DNA from: Lachnospiraceae bacterium UBA4631
Lineage (GTDB): Bacteria; Bacillota; Clostridia; Lachnospirales; Lachnospiraceae
Assembly (NCBI GenBank): GCA_002406015.1
Contig: DHMX01000004.1
Coordinates: forward strand, 60,269 to 124,268
DNA: 64,000 nucleotides
Direction of reading: 5' to 3'
Under the pieces are notes generated by a model. That model had not been told where the DNA came from. It did not search any database and worked only from the letters and a program-made list of their open reading frames with translations. Shown here piece by piece: positions 27,026-36,792 of the stretch. Numbering within the stretch: position 1 is the stretch's first letter; every line of letters starts with the position of its first letter. The position numbers were made by a program, and so were the translations under genes.

Positions 27026-28306
27026 TTATGCACAATATGTGTAATATGCAGTCACAAGCTGCTTTAATGCCCGATAGTCCGCACAGGCGGCTAATTCATT
27101 GGCGGAATGCATGGCAAGCATCGGAATACCAATATCCACGCCCAGCATCGGCAAATATGCGGCTACCAAGGGGCCTAAGGTCTGACCGCCCGGCATACCG
27201 GAACGGTTCACCTGCTGCTGCCATGGTATCTTTTCCTGCTCGCATAAGCCAATTACAATTGCTGCCGCTGTACTATCGGACAAATACCGCTGGGATGCAC
27301 TTGTCTTAATTACAATTCCTTTTCCTAAATATACCTGATTGGTCGGGTCGCTCTTATCCGGATAATTCGGATGATGTCCTTGTGCTCCGTCCATTGACAG
27401 TAAAAATCCTTCTGCCAGCATATCCTGCCAATGCTCCGGCTCTTGCTGTAAGCCTCGTCCCAGCTTCTCAAGAACCTTTTGAAGCAACACCGAATCCGCT
27501 CCCTGCTTGGAACGGCTGCCGATTTCCTCATTATCAAACATAACTGCAATTGCCAGATTATTATGCCTGCTTCCGGACAATTTCTGCATAGCTTCCAGCA
27601 TTGCCGCTACCGATGCCAGATTATCAATCCTTGGTGCCTGCAACAATTCATTTTTAAGTCCGGTAATCACCGGCTTATCTGTCGGATACAGGAACAAATC
27701 ATAGTTTAAAATATCGGAACGCTTTACGTTCATATGTGTCTCCAGATACTCTTTTATATGTCCGGCAGTCATTTCCTCCCCTGCCAGACCAATAATCGGA
27801 ATCAACTCCTGCTGCACCTGTATCTCCTTTGTTTCGGAGCCTCTTGATAAATGCGGTGCCAGTGATGGAATGGTGCCGATTGCGGTCTTTGAATCCACAT
27901 ATCGCACCTGCGGATGAAATGCATCCGTTCCTCTTAATACTACCTTACCTGCCATACCTAGAGGTCGGTCAAACCATGTATGCTTTAGCAGTCCCCCATA
28001 TGGTTCTACATTCATACGGATATATTCCTTATCCGGCATATCTGCATTTGCTTTCACCTTCAGACAAGGCGAATCTGTATGTGCTACCGACAGCCGTATC
28101 TGTGACTGTGTGTTCAGCTTTCCGACACTGACGGCAATCAGCATAGAGGGATATGGAGCCAACAAATAATTCTTTTCCTCTTCAAGCTGCCAGTTCCCGG
28201 TCAGCTTCAGCTCCTGAAACCCGGTCTGTAATAATTCCTCTTTTACATAGTTCACTACATGAAAGGCAGATACTCCTTTCGTAATCGTATTTATGCATGT
28301 CTGCAT
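27026..28306 (-). CDS. M18 family aminopeptidase (aspartyl aminopeptidase type)
   Basis: 426-residue cytosolic metallo-aminopeptidase releasing N-terminal, often acidic, residues. The two-zinc site motifs are visible: VAHTDSP, PRIDNLAS, FDNEEIGS with the catalytic Glu pair, SMDGAQGHHPN and the terminal HSANEL. The length fits bacterial ApeB-like enzymes. AAGGTG precedes the ATG. The start overlaps the end of the transglutaminase gene by 16 bases, making it the last gene of the moxR operon; that link looks positional rather than functional. Confidence 0.94.
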   Translation of the reverse strand: MQTCINTITKGVSAFHVVNYVKEELLQTGFQELKLTGNWQLEEEKNYLLAPYPSMLIAVSVGKLNTQSQIRLSVAHTDSPCLKVKANADMPDKEYIRMNVEPYGGLLKHTWFDRPLGMAGKVVLRGTDAFHPQVRYVDSKTAIGTIPSLAPHLSRGSETKEIQVQQELIPIIGLAGEEMTAGHIKEYLETHMNVKRSDILNYDLFLYPTDKPVITGLKNELLQAPRIDNLASVAAMLEAMQKLSGSRHNNLAIAVMFDNEEIGSRSKQGADSVLLQKVLEKLGRGLQQEPEHWQDMLAEGFLLSMDGAQGHHPNYPDKSDPTNQVYLGKGIVIKTSASQRYLSDSTAAAIVIGLCEQEKIPWQQQVNRSGMPGGQTLGPLVAAYLPMLGVDIGIPMLAMHSANELAACADYRALKQLVTAYYTYCA

Positions 28307-30657
28307 TTTTTCACCTTCTTCTTTAATTCTGATAATAACTGCATCATATCTGCACAGGTCTCTTCCGGCAAGCCCGTTTTACTATAACAGGCACATTCCA
28401 TTTTTCCAATTATATCCTCTGTATCCCAAGTCCATTCCTCGCAATGGGAAGCAAGATAGAGAAGCTGGCTTCGATAGGTCGGACAATTTGCATATTCCGG
28501 ATTTTTCTTTCGCAGTCTGCTGCTGATATAATGATAGTATGCCAGAAGGTTCTCGTTTGCATCCGTTGTATGCCATGTCTGATACTGTTTATAATAAAGA
28601 TACAGCTTTCGTACCATCACTACGATACCCAATATACCAAGTACTACCAGAAATGCAATCCAGATTCCCTGAATATTATCCAGATTCCAATCCATCAGCT
28701 GTAGATTCATACCGCCGGTCGTATCATCATTTCCGCTTCTTCCTCCACCGGAACCAAATACATCCCAGAAGCTGTCTAACTCCTCATCCGGGTCGATTGC
28801 CGCAGTTGTAACCTCTTCCTGTATCCACCCGAAGTCCGAAGCAAATACCTCCACCCATGCATGAGCTCTGGCATCCGTCACCTCAACCTCAACTACACCG
28901 GTCTCGCCCAACGGAGCATATCCACTGTAAAAATCTGCATAGTCATAGTCCTCATTTAACTCACCGCTCATAACATCCTCATAGGTGATTACATAGCCCT
29001 CTGCATAACGTGCGGGTATTCCGTTATAACGATATATTAAGGTTGCTGCTGTTGCAAAGTGAGCACAATATCCTTTTTTCTTTTCCAGAAACCATGTCAC
29101 ATAGTCCTTGCCCTCCGGTGTTTTTCCCGGTCTGGTCGTATACAGAAATTCATTCTCAAAGTATTGTTTTACCTTTTCAACAATCTCCTCCTGTGTGTCT
29201 TCACTTGTAATTCCTGCCTCTTCACTTGCCTTTGCAACTGCATCCCGACACGCATCCGGCACCTCCAGATACATTGCTTCTGCCTGCTGCTTTACTTCCT
29301 CGGATACCTCACCGCTACATTCCTCTACATATGGATAATATATATATTCTGCGGTCTGCCCTCTCGGAATGCTTACGGCGGTTTCTTCATTCTTTGTATA
29401 ATATGGTATATACGGATAATCTACACTGGCATCCAGATTCCGAATCAACATCTTTGCTCTTGCCCCGCTCTGCCCTGACTCCCAGTTCATTTCCAAAAGC
29501 TTTGCGTCTGCAAGCAGCGGCTCTTCTCCGGCATCTGCTGTATCCTCTGCCTGTTGGTCCTTCTCCGTTTCCAGCCACCTTGCATCCTCTGACACATAGT
29601 TACTTCCTATAAATGCCCGTAAATATACCGGCTCATAGCTGTATGGCGTATAGGTGACTACTAAATCCGTCAGATAGTCGGGACGGACCGAGCCGACTCC
29701 GCCTAATTGTCCTCCGCTGATACCGCCGACAGCCTCATAACGGTTAAATGCCGCAAAGCCTCCGGTTGCCAGCTTCTGCATATCCTCCTCGGTCTGCTCC
29801 TTGTATGGATTCTGCGTATATCTGAGATTAAATGTATCCTTTCCTCCAAGCCATGCCGTTAAGCCGTAAATTATGAAAATGCATACCAGAAAGCCACCCA
29901 TTGCCTCCAGCATGGTTGCCGCATCCTGCACATACCAGATTCGAAGCTTCTTTCCCTTCTTATCCTTCCATTTATAATCTCTGTGCTTCCGGTCCATACC
30001 ATATGCACCGCTGCTGTGAATGGACCAGACTGCCACATAGCCTGTAACCATTATGATTACATAAAATGCATCCGGCTCTAATCGGAAATACATCGGAGCT
30101 ATCCAGAAAAATCCGGTCAATGCTATCAAAAACCATACATTCATGGTGCGGGAAATAATGACATTTGCCACTATCATTAAAACGGTTCCTACAAACACAA
30201 GCATGACGGTTACTGCCACCGGCTCATTTCCTACCGCAATCTCATAATATTGCATACCCGGTAAATCAAAATAATCCTCCACGATTTTAAATACCCGGTT
30301 CACGATTAAATAATATCCGCTGTTAATGTATGGCTGTAGACTACGGACTGCAAAAAAGAACACCACCAGAAACACAACATAGACTACATCCATAATCCAT
30401 CCGCGGTAATAAATCGTGGTGAACAGCAATGCCATTAAAAATAAAATTCCTACCGTTGGCAGCACATAATATTCCATATCCAGACTGCTTAAGAAGCAGC
30501 CAAGACTGCCAAAAATCACGCTGAACACCAACAGACTCTTTACCATACAGTTCTTTAACCAACTACTTGTCTCCATCCGTAGCGGATGTGTCATAATAAT
30601 ACCTTCTGATAAAGTAATATTTGTATCCTTTTGTTTTTTATGCCTGATTATTCCCAT
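28291..30657 (-). CDS. Membrane transglutaminase-like protein (TgpA type)
   Basis: 788 residues. The N-terminal half has about seven membrane helices. An extracytoplasmic transglutaminase-core domain follows, with the Cys of KKGYCAHFATAAT, the His of DARAHAWVEVF and the Asp/Trp of FGWIQEEVT, then one more helix (IWIAFLVVLGILGIVVMV) and a cytosolic DUF4129-like tail. Members of this family pair with MoxR ATPases and DUF58 proteins, as here (moxR-DUF58-transglutaminase), and are thought to act on envelope proteins; the substrate is unknown. GGAGTG precedes the ATG, and it overlaps the DUF58 gene by 20 bases. Confidence 0.92.
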   Translation of the reverse strand: MGIIRHKKQKDTNITLSEGIIMTHPLRMETSSWLKNCMVKSLLVFSVIFGSLGCFLSSLDMEYYVLPTVGILFLMALLFTTIYYRGWIMDVVYVVFLVVFFFAVRSLQPYINSGYYLIVNRVFKIVEDYFDLPGMQYYEIAVGNEPVAVTVMLVFVGTVLMIVANVIISRTMNVWFLIALTGFFWIAPMYFRLEPDAFYVIIMVTGYVAVWSIHSSGAYGMDRKHRDYKWKDKKGKKLRIWYVQDAATMLEAMGGFLVCIFIIYGLTAWLGGKDTFNLRYTQNPYKEQTEEDMQKLATGGFAAFNRYEAVGGISGGQLGGVGSVRPDYLTDLVVTYTPYSYEPVYLRAFIGSNYVSEDARWLETEKDQQAEDTADAGEEPLLADAKLLEMNWESGQSGARAKMLIRNLDASVDYPYIPYYTKNEETAVSIPRGQTAEYIYYPYVEECSGEVSEEVKQQAEAMYLEVPDACRDAVAKASEEAGITSEDTQEEIVEKVKQYFENEFLYTTRPGKTPEGKDYVTWFLEKKKGYCAHFATAATLIYRYNGIPARYAEGYVITYEDVMSGELNEDYDYADFYSGYAPLGETGVVEVEVTDARAHAWVEVFASDFGWIQEEVTTAAIDPDEELDSFWDVFGSGGGRSGNDDTTGGMNLQLMDWNLDNIQGIWIAFLVVLGILGIVVMVRKLYLYYKQYQTWHTTDANENLLAYYHYISSRLRKKNPEYANCPTYRSQLLYLASHCEEWTWDTEDIIGKMECACYSKTGLPEETCADMMQLLSELKKKVKKCRHA

Positions 30658-31711
30658 AGTACACTCCTACTGCCGTACCATATTCCGCAATTGCATCTCC
30701 GACTCCCTGCTCCCTGCTGCCGACCCAAAGAAATTGATGGCCGCTTTTCAAAATTGCCTGTGCCATGGTTCTTCCAAGGGTCGCCTCCGGATACAGGCTT
30801 TCATAATAAATCATGCGAAAGCCCTCCGCTAAATGCTCCCTATAATCAACCTTCCACTGTACCAGTTCCTGTGTCCGCTGGCTCCACCATATCAGTGTGA
30901 CCGGAAGCTGATGATGCAGCATCAGCAGGCAGATTCCGTATGTACATTCCAGTACCTCTTCCATCAGTCCTTGTCCGTTTTCATGCAATTCCAGTAACAG
31001 AAACAATTGGCGAGAAGACATACTTACCCGCTCCTTTACCATTAAGACATCCTTTTTTACGGACAACTTCCAATGTATATTCTGCATTTTATCACCGGGC
31101 TGATATTCCCGTACATCCTGAACCTCTGAAAAATCCGTCCCCTTCCGGTTATTTTCCTCTACCTCTTCCATACCTAATGTATAACCGTTCAATGCCGCTT
31201 CGGGTGCTTCCTGCTCCGCCGGCAGTACCACGACGGTATAGCTTTCCTCAAAGCGTTTCTTAAATGCCATTACTCCGAGAAAATCTTCCAATACTAATTC
31301 ATGGAATCGAAATTCCACATTTCCACACTTCTGAACCGTTACCGGATACGTTACCGTCTGACCGATTCTTGCCCGTATCGGTACACGCAGCTCATGCTCG
31401 CGTTCTGTCTGATAAAAACCATTGGATACCGTCAGTCTCGCTTTTCCATGCATGGCACCAAACCACGATGTATTCTGTATCTGCAACCGCATCTGAAATT
31501 CTTCGCCCTTTTCCATACTTTCCACCGGTCCGTCCCAATGCACCTGTATAGAATCTGCGACCCACTTGGTTCCCAAAATACTAATAATCGGTATAAATAC
31601 CATGACTGCCAAAATCACAAAATTCAAAAAGCTGTGAAAAAACCATAACAACCAGATATTGGCAGCAATCAATATAGCATATCCTATAATACGAATGATT
31701 CTCTTTCCCAT
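30638..31711 (-). CDS. DUF58 domain protein
   Basis: About 357 residues: two N-terminal membrane helices, a beta-rich middle, and the DUF58 motif DVREYQPGDKMQNIHWKLSVK (broken here by its internal conserved positions R, GD, HWK), a von Willebrand A-like fold. DUF58 proteins accompany MoxR ATPases in envelope or complex-assembly systems. The ATG at 31711 lies one base after the moxR stop; a GTG at 31735 inside moxR is an alternative. Middle gene of the moxR operon. Confidence 0.9.
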   Translation of the reverse strand: MGKRIIRIIGYAILIAANIWLLWFFHSFLNFVILAVMVFIPIISILGTKWVADSIQVHWDGPVESMEKGEEFQMRLQIQNTSWFGAMHGKARLTVSNGFYQTEREHELRVPIRARIGQTVTYPVTVQKCGNVEFRFHELVLEDFLGVMAFKKRFEESYTVVVLPAEQEAPEAALNGYTLGMEEVEENNRKGTDFSEVQDVREYQPGDKMQNIHWKLSVKKDVLMVKERVSMSSRQLFLLLELHENGQGLMEEVLECTYGICLLMLHHQLPVTLIWWSQRTQELVQWKVDYREHLAEGFRMIYYESLYPEATLGRTMAQAILKSGHQFLWVGSREQGVGDAIAEYGTAVGVYYGNNQA

Positions 31712-31712
31712 A

Positions 31713-32636
31713 TCAGGTTCTCGGTGCCTCCACACTGTTAAATATCTGCATCAAAACTGCTGTTGTATCCATTCCGGCTGCCTTTGCCTTTGTACTAAGC
31801 TTAACCCTGTGACCTAGGGTATCTACGAATACAGCCTTTACATCCTCCGGTGATACGAACTCCCTGCCGTTTATGAATGCCATTGCTTTTGCCATTCGGA
31901 GCAAGGCAATACTGCCTCGCGGACTGGCACCTAATGTTATGTATTCACTCTCTCTCGTTTTTTCTACTAAGGTTGTTATATATCCATACATCAGCTCCTG
32001 CACATATAGCTCTGTCACCTGCTGCTGAAGTCTACAAAATTCTTCCTGACTAACAACTGCTTTCACATGTGACAGCGGCTTTGATGCATTGCCCTTGAGA
32101 ATCTCAATTGCATTTTCATGTGACGGATAGCCCATGGAAAGGCATACCATAAACCGGTCTAACTGGGATTCCGGAAGCATCTGTGTACCGGCTGAGCCAA
32201 TCGGATTTTCCGTTGCAATGACCGTAAACGGAACCGGAAGCTTTCGTGTCACCCCATCTACCGTAACATTTCCTTCCTCCATAACCTCAAGCAATGCAGA
32301 CTGCGTCTTTGGGGATGTCCGGTTAATCTCATCCGCTAAAAATAAATTACAAAATACGGAGCCTGCTTTATATTCAAATTCCTTCGTCTGGCTGTTATAC
32401 ATCGAAAAGCCCAGAATATCACTTGGCAGAACATCCGGTGTAAACTGTGTTCTTCTATACTCCATTGACATCGTTTTTGCAACCGTCATCGCAAGCGTTG
32501 TCTTACCGACACCCGGAATATCCTCCAGCAGAATATGTCCCTCTGCCAGCATCGCTGCCAGAACCTTCTGTACTACATCTTCTTTTCCCTTTACCACCTG
32601 ATTAATCTCTGCTAATATTTCATTCACAATACTCAC
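31713..32636 (-). CDS. MoxR family AAA+ ATPase
   Basis: 307 residues with Walker A DIPGVGKTTLA, Walker B NLFLADEINR, sensor 1 ATENP, arginine-finger region ESQLDRF and sensor 2 SPRGSIALLR. MoxR ATPases act as chaperones for assembly or activation of partner proteins, usually with VWA or DUF58 adaptors. The next genes code for DUF58 and transglutaminase proteins, the common three-gene set. Probably the first gene of that operon. Confidence 0.95.
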   Translation of the reverse strand: MSIVNEILAEINQVVKGKEDVVQKVLAAMLAEGHILLEDIPGVGKTTLAMTVAKTMSMEYRRTQFTPDVLPSDILGFSMYNSQTKEFEYKAGSVFCNLFLADEINRTSPKTQSALLEVMEEGNVTVDGVTRKLPVPFTVIATENPIGSAGTQMLPESQLDRFMVCLSMGYPSHENAIEILKGNASKPLSHVKAVVSQEEFCRLQQQVTELYVQELMYGYITTLVEKTRESEYITLGASPRGSIALLRMAKAMAFINGREFVSPEDVKAVFVDTLGHRVKLSTKAKAAGMDTTAVLMQIFNSVEAPRT

Positions 32637-32673
32637 GACATTTCATCTCCTTGAACCTGCTTTTTAATTAGAG

Positions 32674-32741
32674 TAGCATTTTTTTATAAAATGTGCTACC
32701 CTGTTTACAAATAATTAATAAACCATTCTAATTCGTATAAT
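32674..32741. promoter_or_regulatory. Divergent control region between moxR and the 165-aa gene
   Basis: An inverted repeat GTAGCA-N15-TGCTAC with an AT-rich centre sits about 40 bases from the moxR start. A TATAAT -10 (32736-32741) precedes the plus-strand gene but lacks a recognisable -35 at normal spacing. This could be a shared operator or a weak terminator. Confidence 0.35.
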
Positions 32742-32756
32742 GGAAAAAGGAGCCAT

Positions 32757-33254
32757 ATGCTATCAGCAACTACCCCCGATGTGAAACAATTTATGAATCA
32801 TTTTCTGACCGGAACCGAATTTGACCGGTTTCTTCTGTGTGAAGCCACCATTATGACCGGTACGACCTATGTTATAGACGGTCATATCAATAAGGACTTC
32901 TATGATACCGATGACGAGCATTTGCTTCCAAATCGTATCTATCAATATTGGGAAGAATGCAAGCCACTGGCATTCCAGATAATTAAAGGAGACCGTACAC
33001 CACTGGCAATGAAAATTGTCCTGATGCTGGCCCCCTATAATGTAGAACGTTTTCTCGAACGATATAATATTCCAATGTCTCCGGAGCAGATTTCCGGTCT
33101 GTATCTGAATCTGCGTTACGAGCATCAGATATTAACCATTTCATCCGGTACTGCCCTGTCTGTCTTTACCTTAGATAAGACCGTAGAGCATATGTGGGAT
33201 GAAATGCTTATTAAATTCTTTAAGCAGCAGGGGATTGCCCTGATTACCGATTAA
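32757..33254 (+). CDS. Conserved protein of unknown function (DUF5721-like)
   Basis: 165 residues, soluble, with no signal peptide or membrane helix. The sequence (VKQFMNHFLTGTEFDRFLLCEA, then FERYN/LYLNLRY segments) is what I recall of DUF5721, a family nearly confined to Lachnospiraceae; this assignment is from memory. The N-terminal half looks beta-rich and the C-terminal half helical. A GGAG site precedes the ATG. It is divergent from the moxR operon and convergent with the ABC exporter permease, and nothing in the context gives a function. Confidence 0.75.
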   Translation: MLSATTPDVKQFMNHFLTGTEFDRFLLCEATIMTGTTYVIDGHINKDFYDTDDEHLLPNRIYQYWEECKPLAFQIIKGDRTPLAMKIVLMLAPYNVERFLERYNIPMSPEQISGLYLNLRYEHQILTISSGTALSVFTLDKTVEHMWDEMLIKFFKQQGIALITD

Positions 33255-33310
33255 CCCTAACGCGATAGCTTTTTTCAGGTTCAGGGCTTCTCCTTTCAGG
33301 GATTCTTCTC

Positions 33311-35872
33311 CTACTCGTCTGTCTCATCCCATTTTCTTATTTCATTTCTGGCAATCAGCATGGAAATTCCGGTAATCAATGCCACTAACACAATCGAGAT
33401 TATAATTCCCTCCCATGGGAACTTATATGCCACCGAATAATCAACTTCACTTCCAAACTGTGTCAGTTCATATCCTGCCAATAACCCCAGTACAATTCCG
33501 ATACAACTGCCAAATATAGAGCCTAAGCCTCCTTCCAGACTTAACATCTTAATTATCTGCCGGTAACTCATACCGACTGCATGCATCATCTGAATTTCCT
33601 TCTTACGCAGCGAAATATTGGAGCTTAATGTGTTAAAGATATTGCATGCTCCAATGGCAATAATAATTGCAGTTATCAAGCCCAGCAGCTCTACATAGCC
33701 CTTCAGCAACTCCTTCTCTTCATGTACACCACCATCCCAAAACCAATAGCCGCATTTCCGATATGTCTTATTAAATTCATTGATTTCATCCGACTTATAA
33801 TTCTGGCTGCATTGAACCGAAATCCCTGAAAATCCGCCGGCAGGAGTTTCTTCATCAATTACCTTCTGCTGATAATAATCCTTTGAGAAATAGGCAGCCG
33901 CAACTCCGCCGCTTGGCGTATAATCCAGAACCGCAATAACCGGACAGGCAATTGTATGGTTTTGTATCCATAGGGTATCACCGACAGTAAGATTTGTCTT
34001 TAAATCTTTACTCTCATGCCATTCCCCTCCTAATTGTGTCCATTTTATGGCATAGCGACATACAATTACTCCTCCGGACTGTAATGCATCGTAATCTAAG
34101 GTTCCTTCCAGCAAAAGAGGTTCTAACTCCTGTAACTGTGCTTCCGTAATTCCAATTGCCATATATGCCTGATATTCAGAAGGATCATCATCTCGATCTA
34201 TCGGCATTCCGTTTCCGTCCTTTGCCCAGAAAATCTTCTCATAAGCAACCTTTATGGATTCTACACTGTCCAATTCATTCAAAGCCTGACACATCTCTTC
34301 TATATCCTTTTCGGTTTTCCCCGTAGAATTTAGAAATGTACAGGAGGCATCATAAATACTCGTTACAGGCACATCATTTCTAATAATATCATTTGCAAGA
34401 TGAATGAGTTGGACACCGATTACAATACCGGTAACACTAATTGCAATGCCAACCATTGTCGCGATAAATTTTCCGGGATTTCGCATCATATTCTTATACG
34501 CATACTCTCCCTCTGTTCCCAACAGCTTTCTAAGAATGCCGGTTCTTCTTCTCTTTATCTTTTCCTTCTTAATACTATTCCGCCCATTAATCGCACCTAC
34601 CGGCTCCATATTGCTAATCTGTCTTGCCGGCTCTATTAATGAAAACAGCACCGCACATCCGATGAATACTATCGTAGCCGCTATCATCCATGGCTGTACC
34701 CATACATGGAAGGTATCATAGACTCCCATGCTTTGCAGAATTTTACGAAATCCTGCCAACCGGCTTCCTACCTCAATCAAGAAAACGGTTATTCCCATTC
34801 CCAATACGCTGGCAATTCCGGACATAGCAAAGCCCTCCAGCATCAAAATTCTTCGCAGTTTTCCCTGACTGATTCCCATACATCTCAAAATGCCGTAATC
34901 CCTTGCCCGTTCTGCCATACTCAATACAAAGCTGTTCCGAATAATAATTACGGAAATCCAGAAAATAATTGCAAATGCCAGCACAAAGAGAATATATTGC
35001 AACAAATTGTCTAAATCTGAACGTCCTCCGTTATAACCGCTCCGATACCGTGTCACCTCATAATTTTCGTCCAGCCAGATACCTTCATCCTTCACTAATT
35101 TGTCTATATAGTTTTTATGATGCTGAAACTTAACGCATACCTGTAAAGAGGTCGGATTCTGACTCATATCTATCAGACTTAAAAAGCTTACATCATACAT
35201 GATACCGGTATAGGAGGTGGTAGCATCATCATCATAGATACCTGCAATCGTAAATTCGCTTGCCTGACTTTTGGTATCTAAATCGTCTAACGTAAGTTCA
35301 AAATCTTCATTTCCCTGCTTCCGTTCTTCCCTTCGACGGGTTTCTGTATATTCATATGCCGCATTTCTGTCACCAATACATGTACCCTCATACCAGTATT
35401 CATATTGGTATAGTGTCACAGCATCGCCTACTTGCAAGCTCAGATAATCTGCCGTATTCTTTCCTACCATGAACTCCTGTGCCGTTTCAGGGGTTCTCCC
35501 TTCTATCGGTTCATACGGGAATATATTCTGCTCATAGGTGTTCAGATAAGTGATATACACATACTGTTCGGCACCACCATTTTCCATGAACAACCCATCT
35601 TCCGTCTGTTGCAGCACCATTTCATCAATATAATCCAGCTTTCGCATACGCTGGTATTCTTCCGGATTAATTATGCCTTCTGCATCATAATCTCCATACC
35701 ACAGCCGGCTAAGTTTAAAATTCGCCTGATTCACAGATGTGTAAATCGTTCCGGTTCCAAAAAATAAAATTACCGCCAGCATAATACTTAATATTGTAAA
35801 TATTGTCCGCTTTTTATATGCCAGCATATACTTCCAACATATATCATCAAACTGCCGAAATTTCAGCTTCAT
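33311..35872 (-). CDS. FtsX-like ABC transporter permease (MacB/LolC type)
   Basis: 853 residues: an N-terminal helix, a large extracellular domain (about 60-280), three helices, a short cytoplasmic loop, then a second helix-extracellular domain-three helix repeat, giving two FtsX domains. The FtsX pattern around ERARDYGILRCMGISQGKLRRIL and KKEIQMMHAVGMSYRQIIKML marks the coupling helices to the ATPase. Such permeases work by mechanotransmission in peptide/lipoprotein export or resistance. GGGAGAGG precedes the ATG, and it lies 34 bases downstream of its ATPase gene. No two-component system is adjacent, unlike BceAB-type systems. Confidence 0.92.
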   Translation of the reverse strand: MKLKFRQFDDICWKYMLAYKKRTIFTILSIMLAVILFFGTGTIYTSVNQANFKLSRLWYGDYDAEGIINPEEYQRMRKLDYIDEMVLQQTEDGLFMENGGAEQYVYITYLNTYEQNIFPYEPIEGRTPETAQEFMVGKNTADYLSLQVGDAVTLYQYEYWYEGTCIGDRNAAYEYTETRRREERKQGNEDFELTLDDLDTKSQASEFTIAGIYDDDATTSYTGIMYDVSFLSLIDMSQNPTSLQVCVKFQHHKNYIDKLVKDEGIWLDENYEVTRYRSGYNGGRSDLDNLLQYILFVLAFAIIFWISVIIIRNSFVLSMAERARDYGILRCMGISQGKLRRILMLEGFAMSGIASVLGMGITVFLIEVGSRLAGFRKILQSMGVYDTFHVWVQPWMIAATIVFIGCAVLFSLIEPARQISNMEPVGAINGRNSIKKEKIKRRRTGILRKLLGTEGEYAYKNMMRNPGKFIATMVGIAISVTGIVIGVQLIHLANDIIRNDVPVTSIYDASCTFLNSTGKTEKDIEEMCQALNELDSVESIKVAYEKIFWAKDGNGMPIDRDDDPSEYQAYMAIGITEAQLQELEPLLLEGTLDYDALQSGGVIVCRYAIKWTQLGGEWHESKDLKTNLTVGDTLWIQNHTIACPVIAVLDYTPSGGVAAAYFSKDYYQQKVIDEETPAGGFSGISVQCSQNYKSDEINEFNKTYRKCGYWFWDGGVHEEKELLKGYVELLGLITAIIIAIGACNIFNTLSSNISLRKKEIQMMHAVGMSYRQIIKMLSLEGGLGSIFGSCIGIVLGLLAGYELTQFGSEVDYSVAYKFPWEGIIISIVLVALITGISMLIARNEIRKWDETDE

Positions 35873-35906
35873 ATATTTCCTCTCCCTATCATCTTCTGTC
35901 TTTTGG

Positions 35907-36599
35907 TTACTTCAAGGTACTTTCGTTTTTTTCGTCTGATAAGATTCTTCCGTCCTGTATGGATATGATTCGCTCACACATACGTGCAAGATTCATATCA
36001 TGTGTAACCATTACCAAAGTCTGCTTATATTTCTTTACAGAGCGTATCAGAATCTCCATAATTTCCATTGCCTGTGTATGGTCCAGATTACCGGTTGGCT
36101 CGTCAGCAAGAATGATTCTCGGATGATTTGCCAATGCCCGTCCGATTGCAACCCGCTGCTGCTGTCCACCGGATAACTGATTCGGCAAATGGTCCTTCCA
36201 TTTCGTCAGATTCAGCATTTCCAGCAATTCTGCAATATACTCTGCCTCCGGCTTCTTCTTATCCAGCAATATCGGACTGATAATATTCTCCTCTGCTGTC
36301 AGAATCGGTATCAGATTATAGTTCTGGAATACAAAGCCTATCTTTCTTCTCCGAACCGAAGAACGCTCATCATCCTTCAGCGTATAAATATCCTCTCCGT
36401 CTACCCATACTTCGCCGGAGGTCGGTGTTTCTACTCCACCAAGCATATGTAACAGTGTTGATTTTCCGGAGCCTGATGTTCCGGTAATGGCTACTATTTC
36501 CCGCTTATCAATCCGCAGGTCCATAGCATCCACCGCTAATACCTCTATATCGCCCTTTCCATATCGTTTTGTCAGATTTTTGGTTAATAAAATATCCAT
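35907..36599 (-). CDS. ABC transporter ATP-binding protein (MacB/LolD type)
   Basis: 230 residues with Walker A GTSGSGKST, Q-loop FVFQNYNLIP, signature LSGGQQQRVAIGRAL, Walker B IILADEPTGNLD and the switch His of MVTHDMN. The FQNYNLIP and DEPTGNLD forms are diagnostic of the LolD/MacB/BceA branch that pairs with FtsX-type permeases, here the next gene. Possible substrates are antimicrobial peptides or lipids; none can be inferred from context. Confidence 0.94.
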   Translation of the reverse strand: MDILLTKNLTKRYGKGDIEVLAVDAMDLRIDKREIVAITGTSGSGKSTLLHMLGGVETPTSGEVWVDGEDIYTLKDDERSSVRRRKIGFVFQNYNLIPILTAEENIISPILLDKKKPEAEYIAELLEMLNLTKWKDHLPNQLSGGQQQRVAIGRALANHPRIILADEPTGNLDHTQAMEIMEILIRSVKKYKQTLVMVTHDMNLARMCERIISIQDGRILSDEKNESTLK

Positions 36600-36682
36600 C
36601 TGTATTCCTCCCTATTCTTCCTCCGGTTTTCATTCCTTTCTTACAACTAATATGGAAATGTACCTGCTATAAAAAGTGTGTC

Positions 36683-36721
36683 AAAAAAAGACGCACAGAC
36701 ATAAACTATCCCTGTGCGTCT
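36683..36721 (-). terminator. htpG terminator
   Basis: On the minus strand AGACGCACAG pairs with CTGTGCGTCT around a 13-base loop, followed by TTTTTTTGA. It lies 72 bases past the htpG stop. The T-run continues into TTGACA, which may be the -35 of the ABC ATPase promoter. Confidence 0.85.
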
Positions 36722-36792
36722 ATTTTATCATATCCTATTTTATTTGAATATCACACTTATTAACAATCTTTTTCTGCATTCTTTAGCAATTA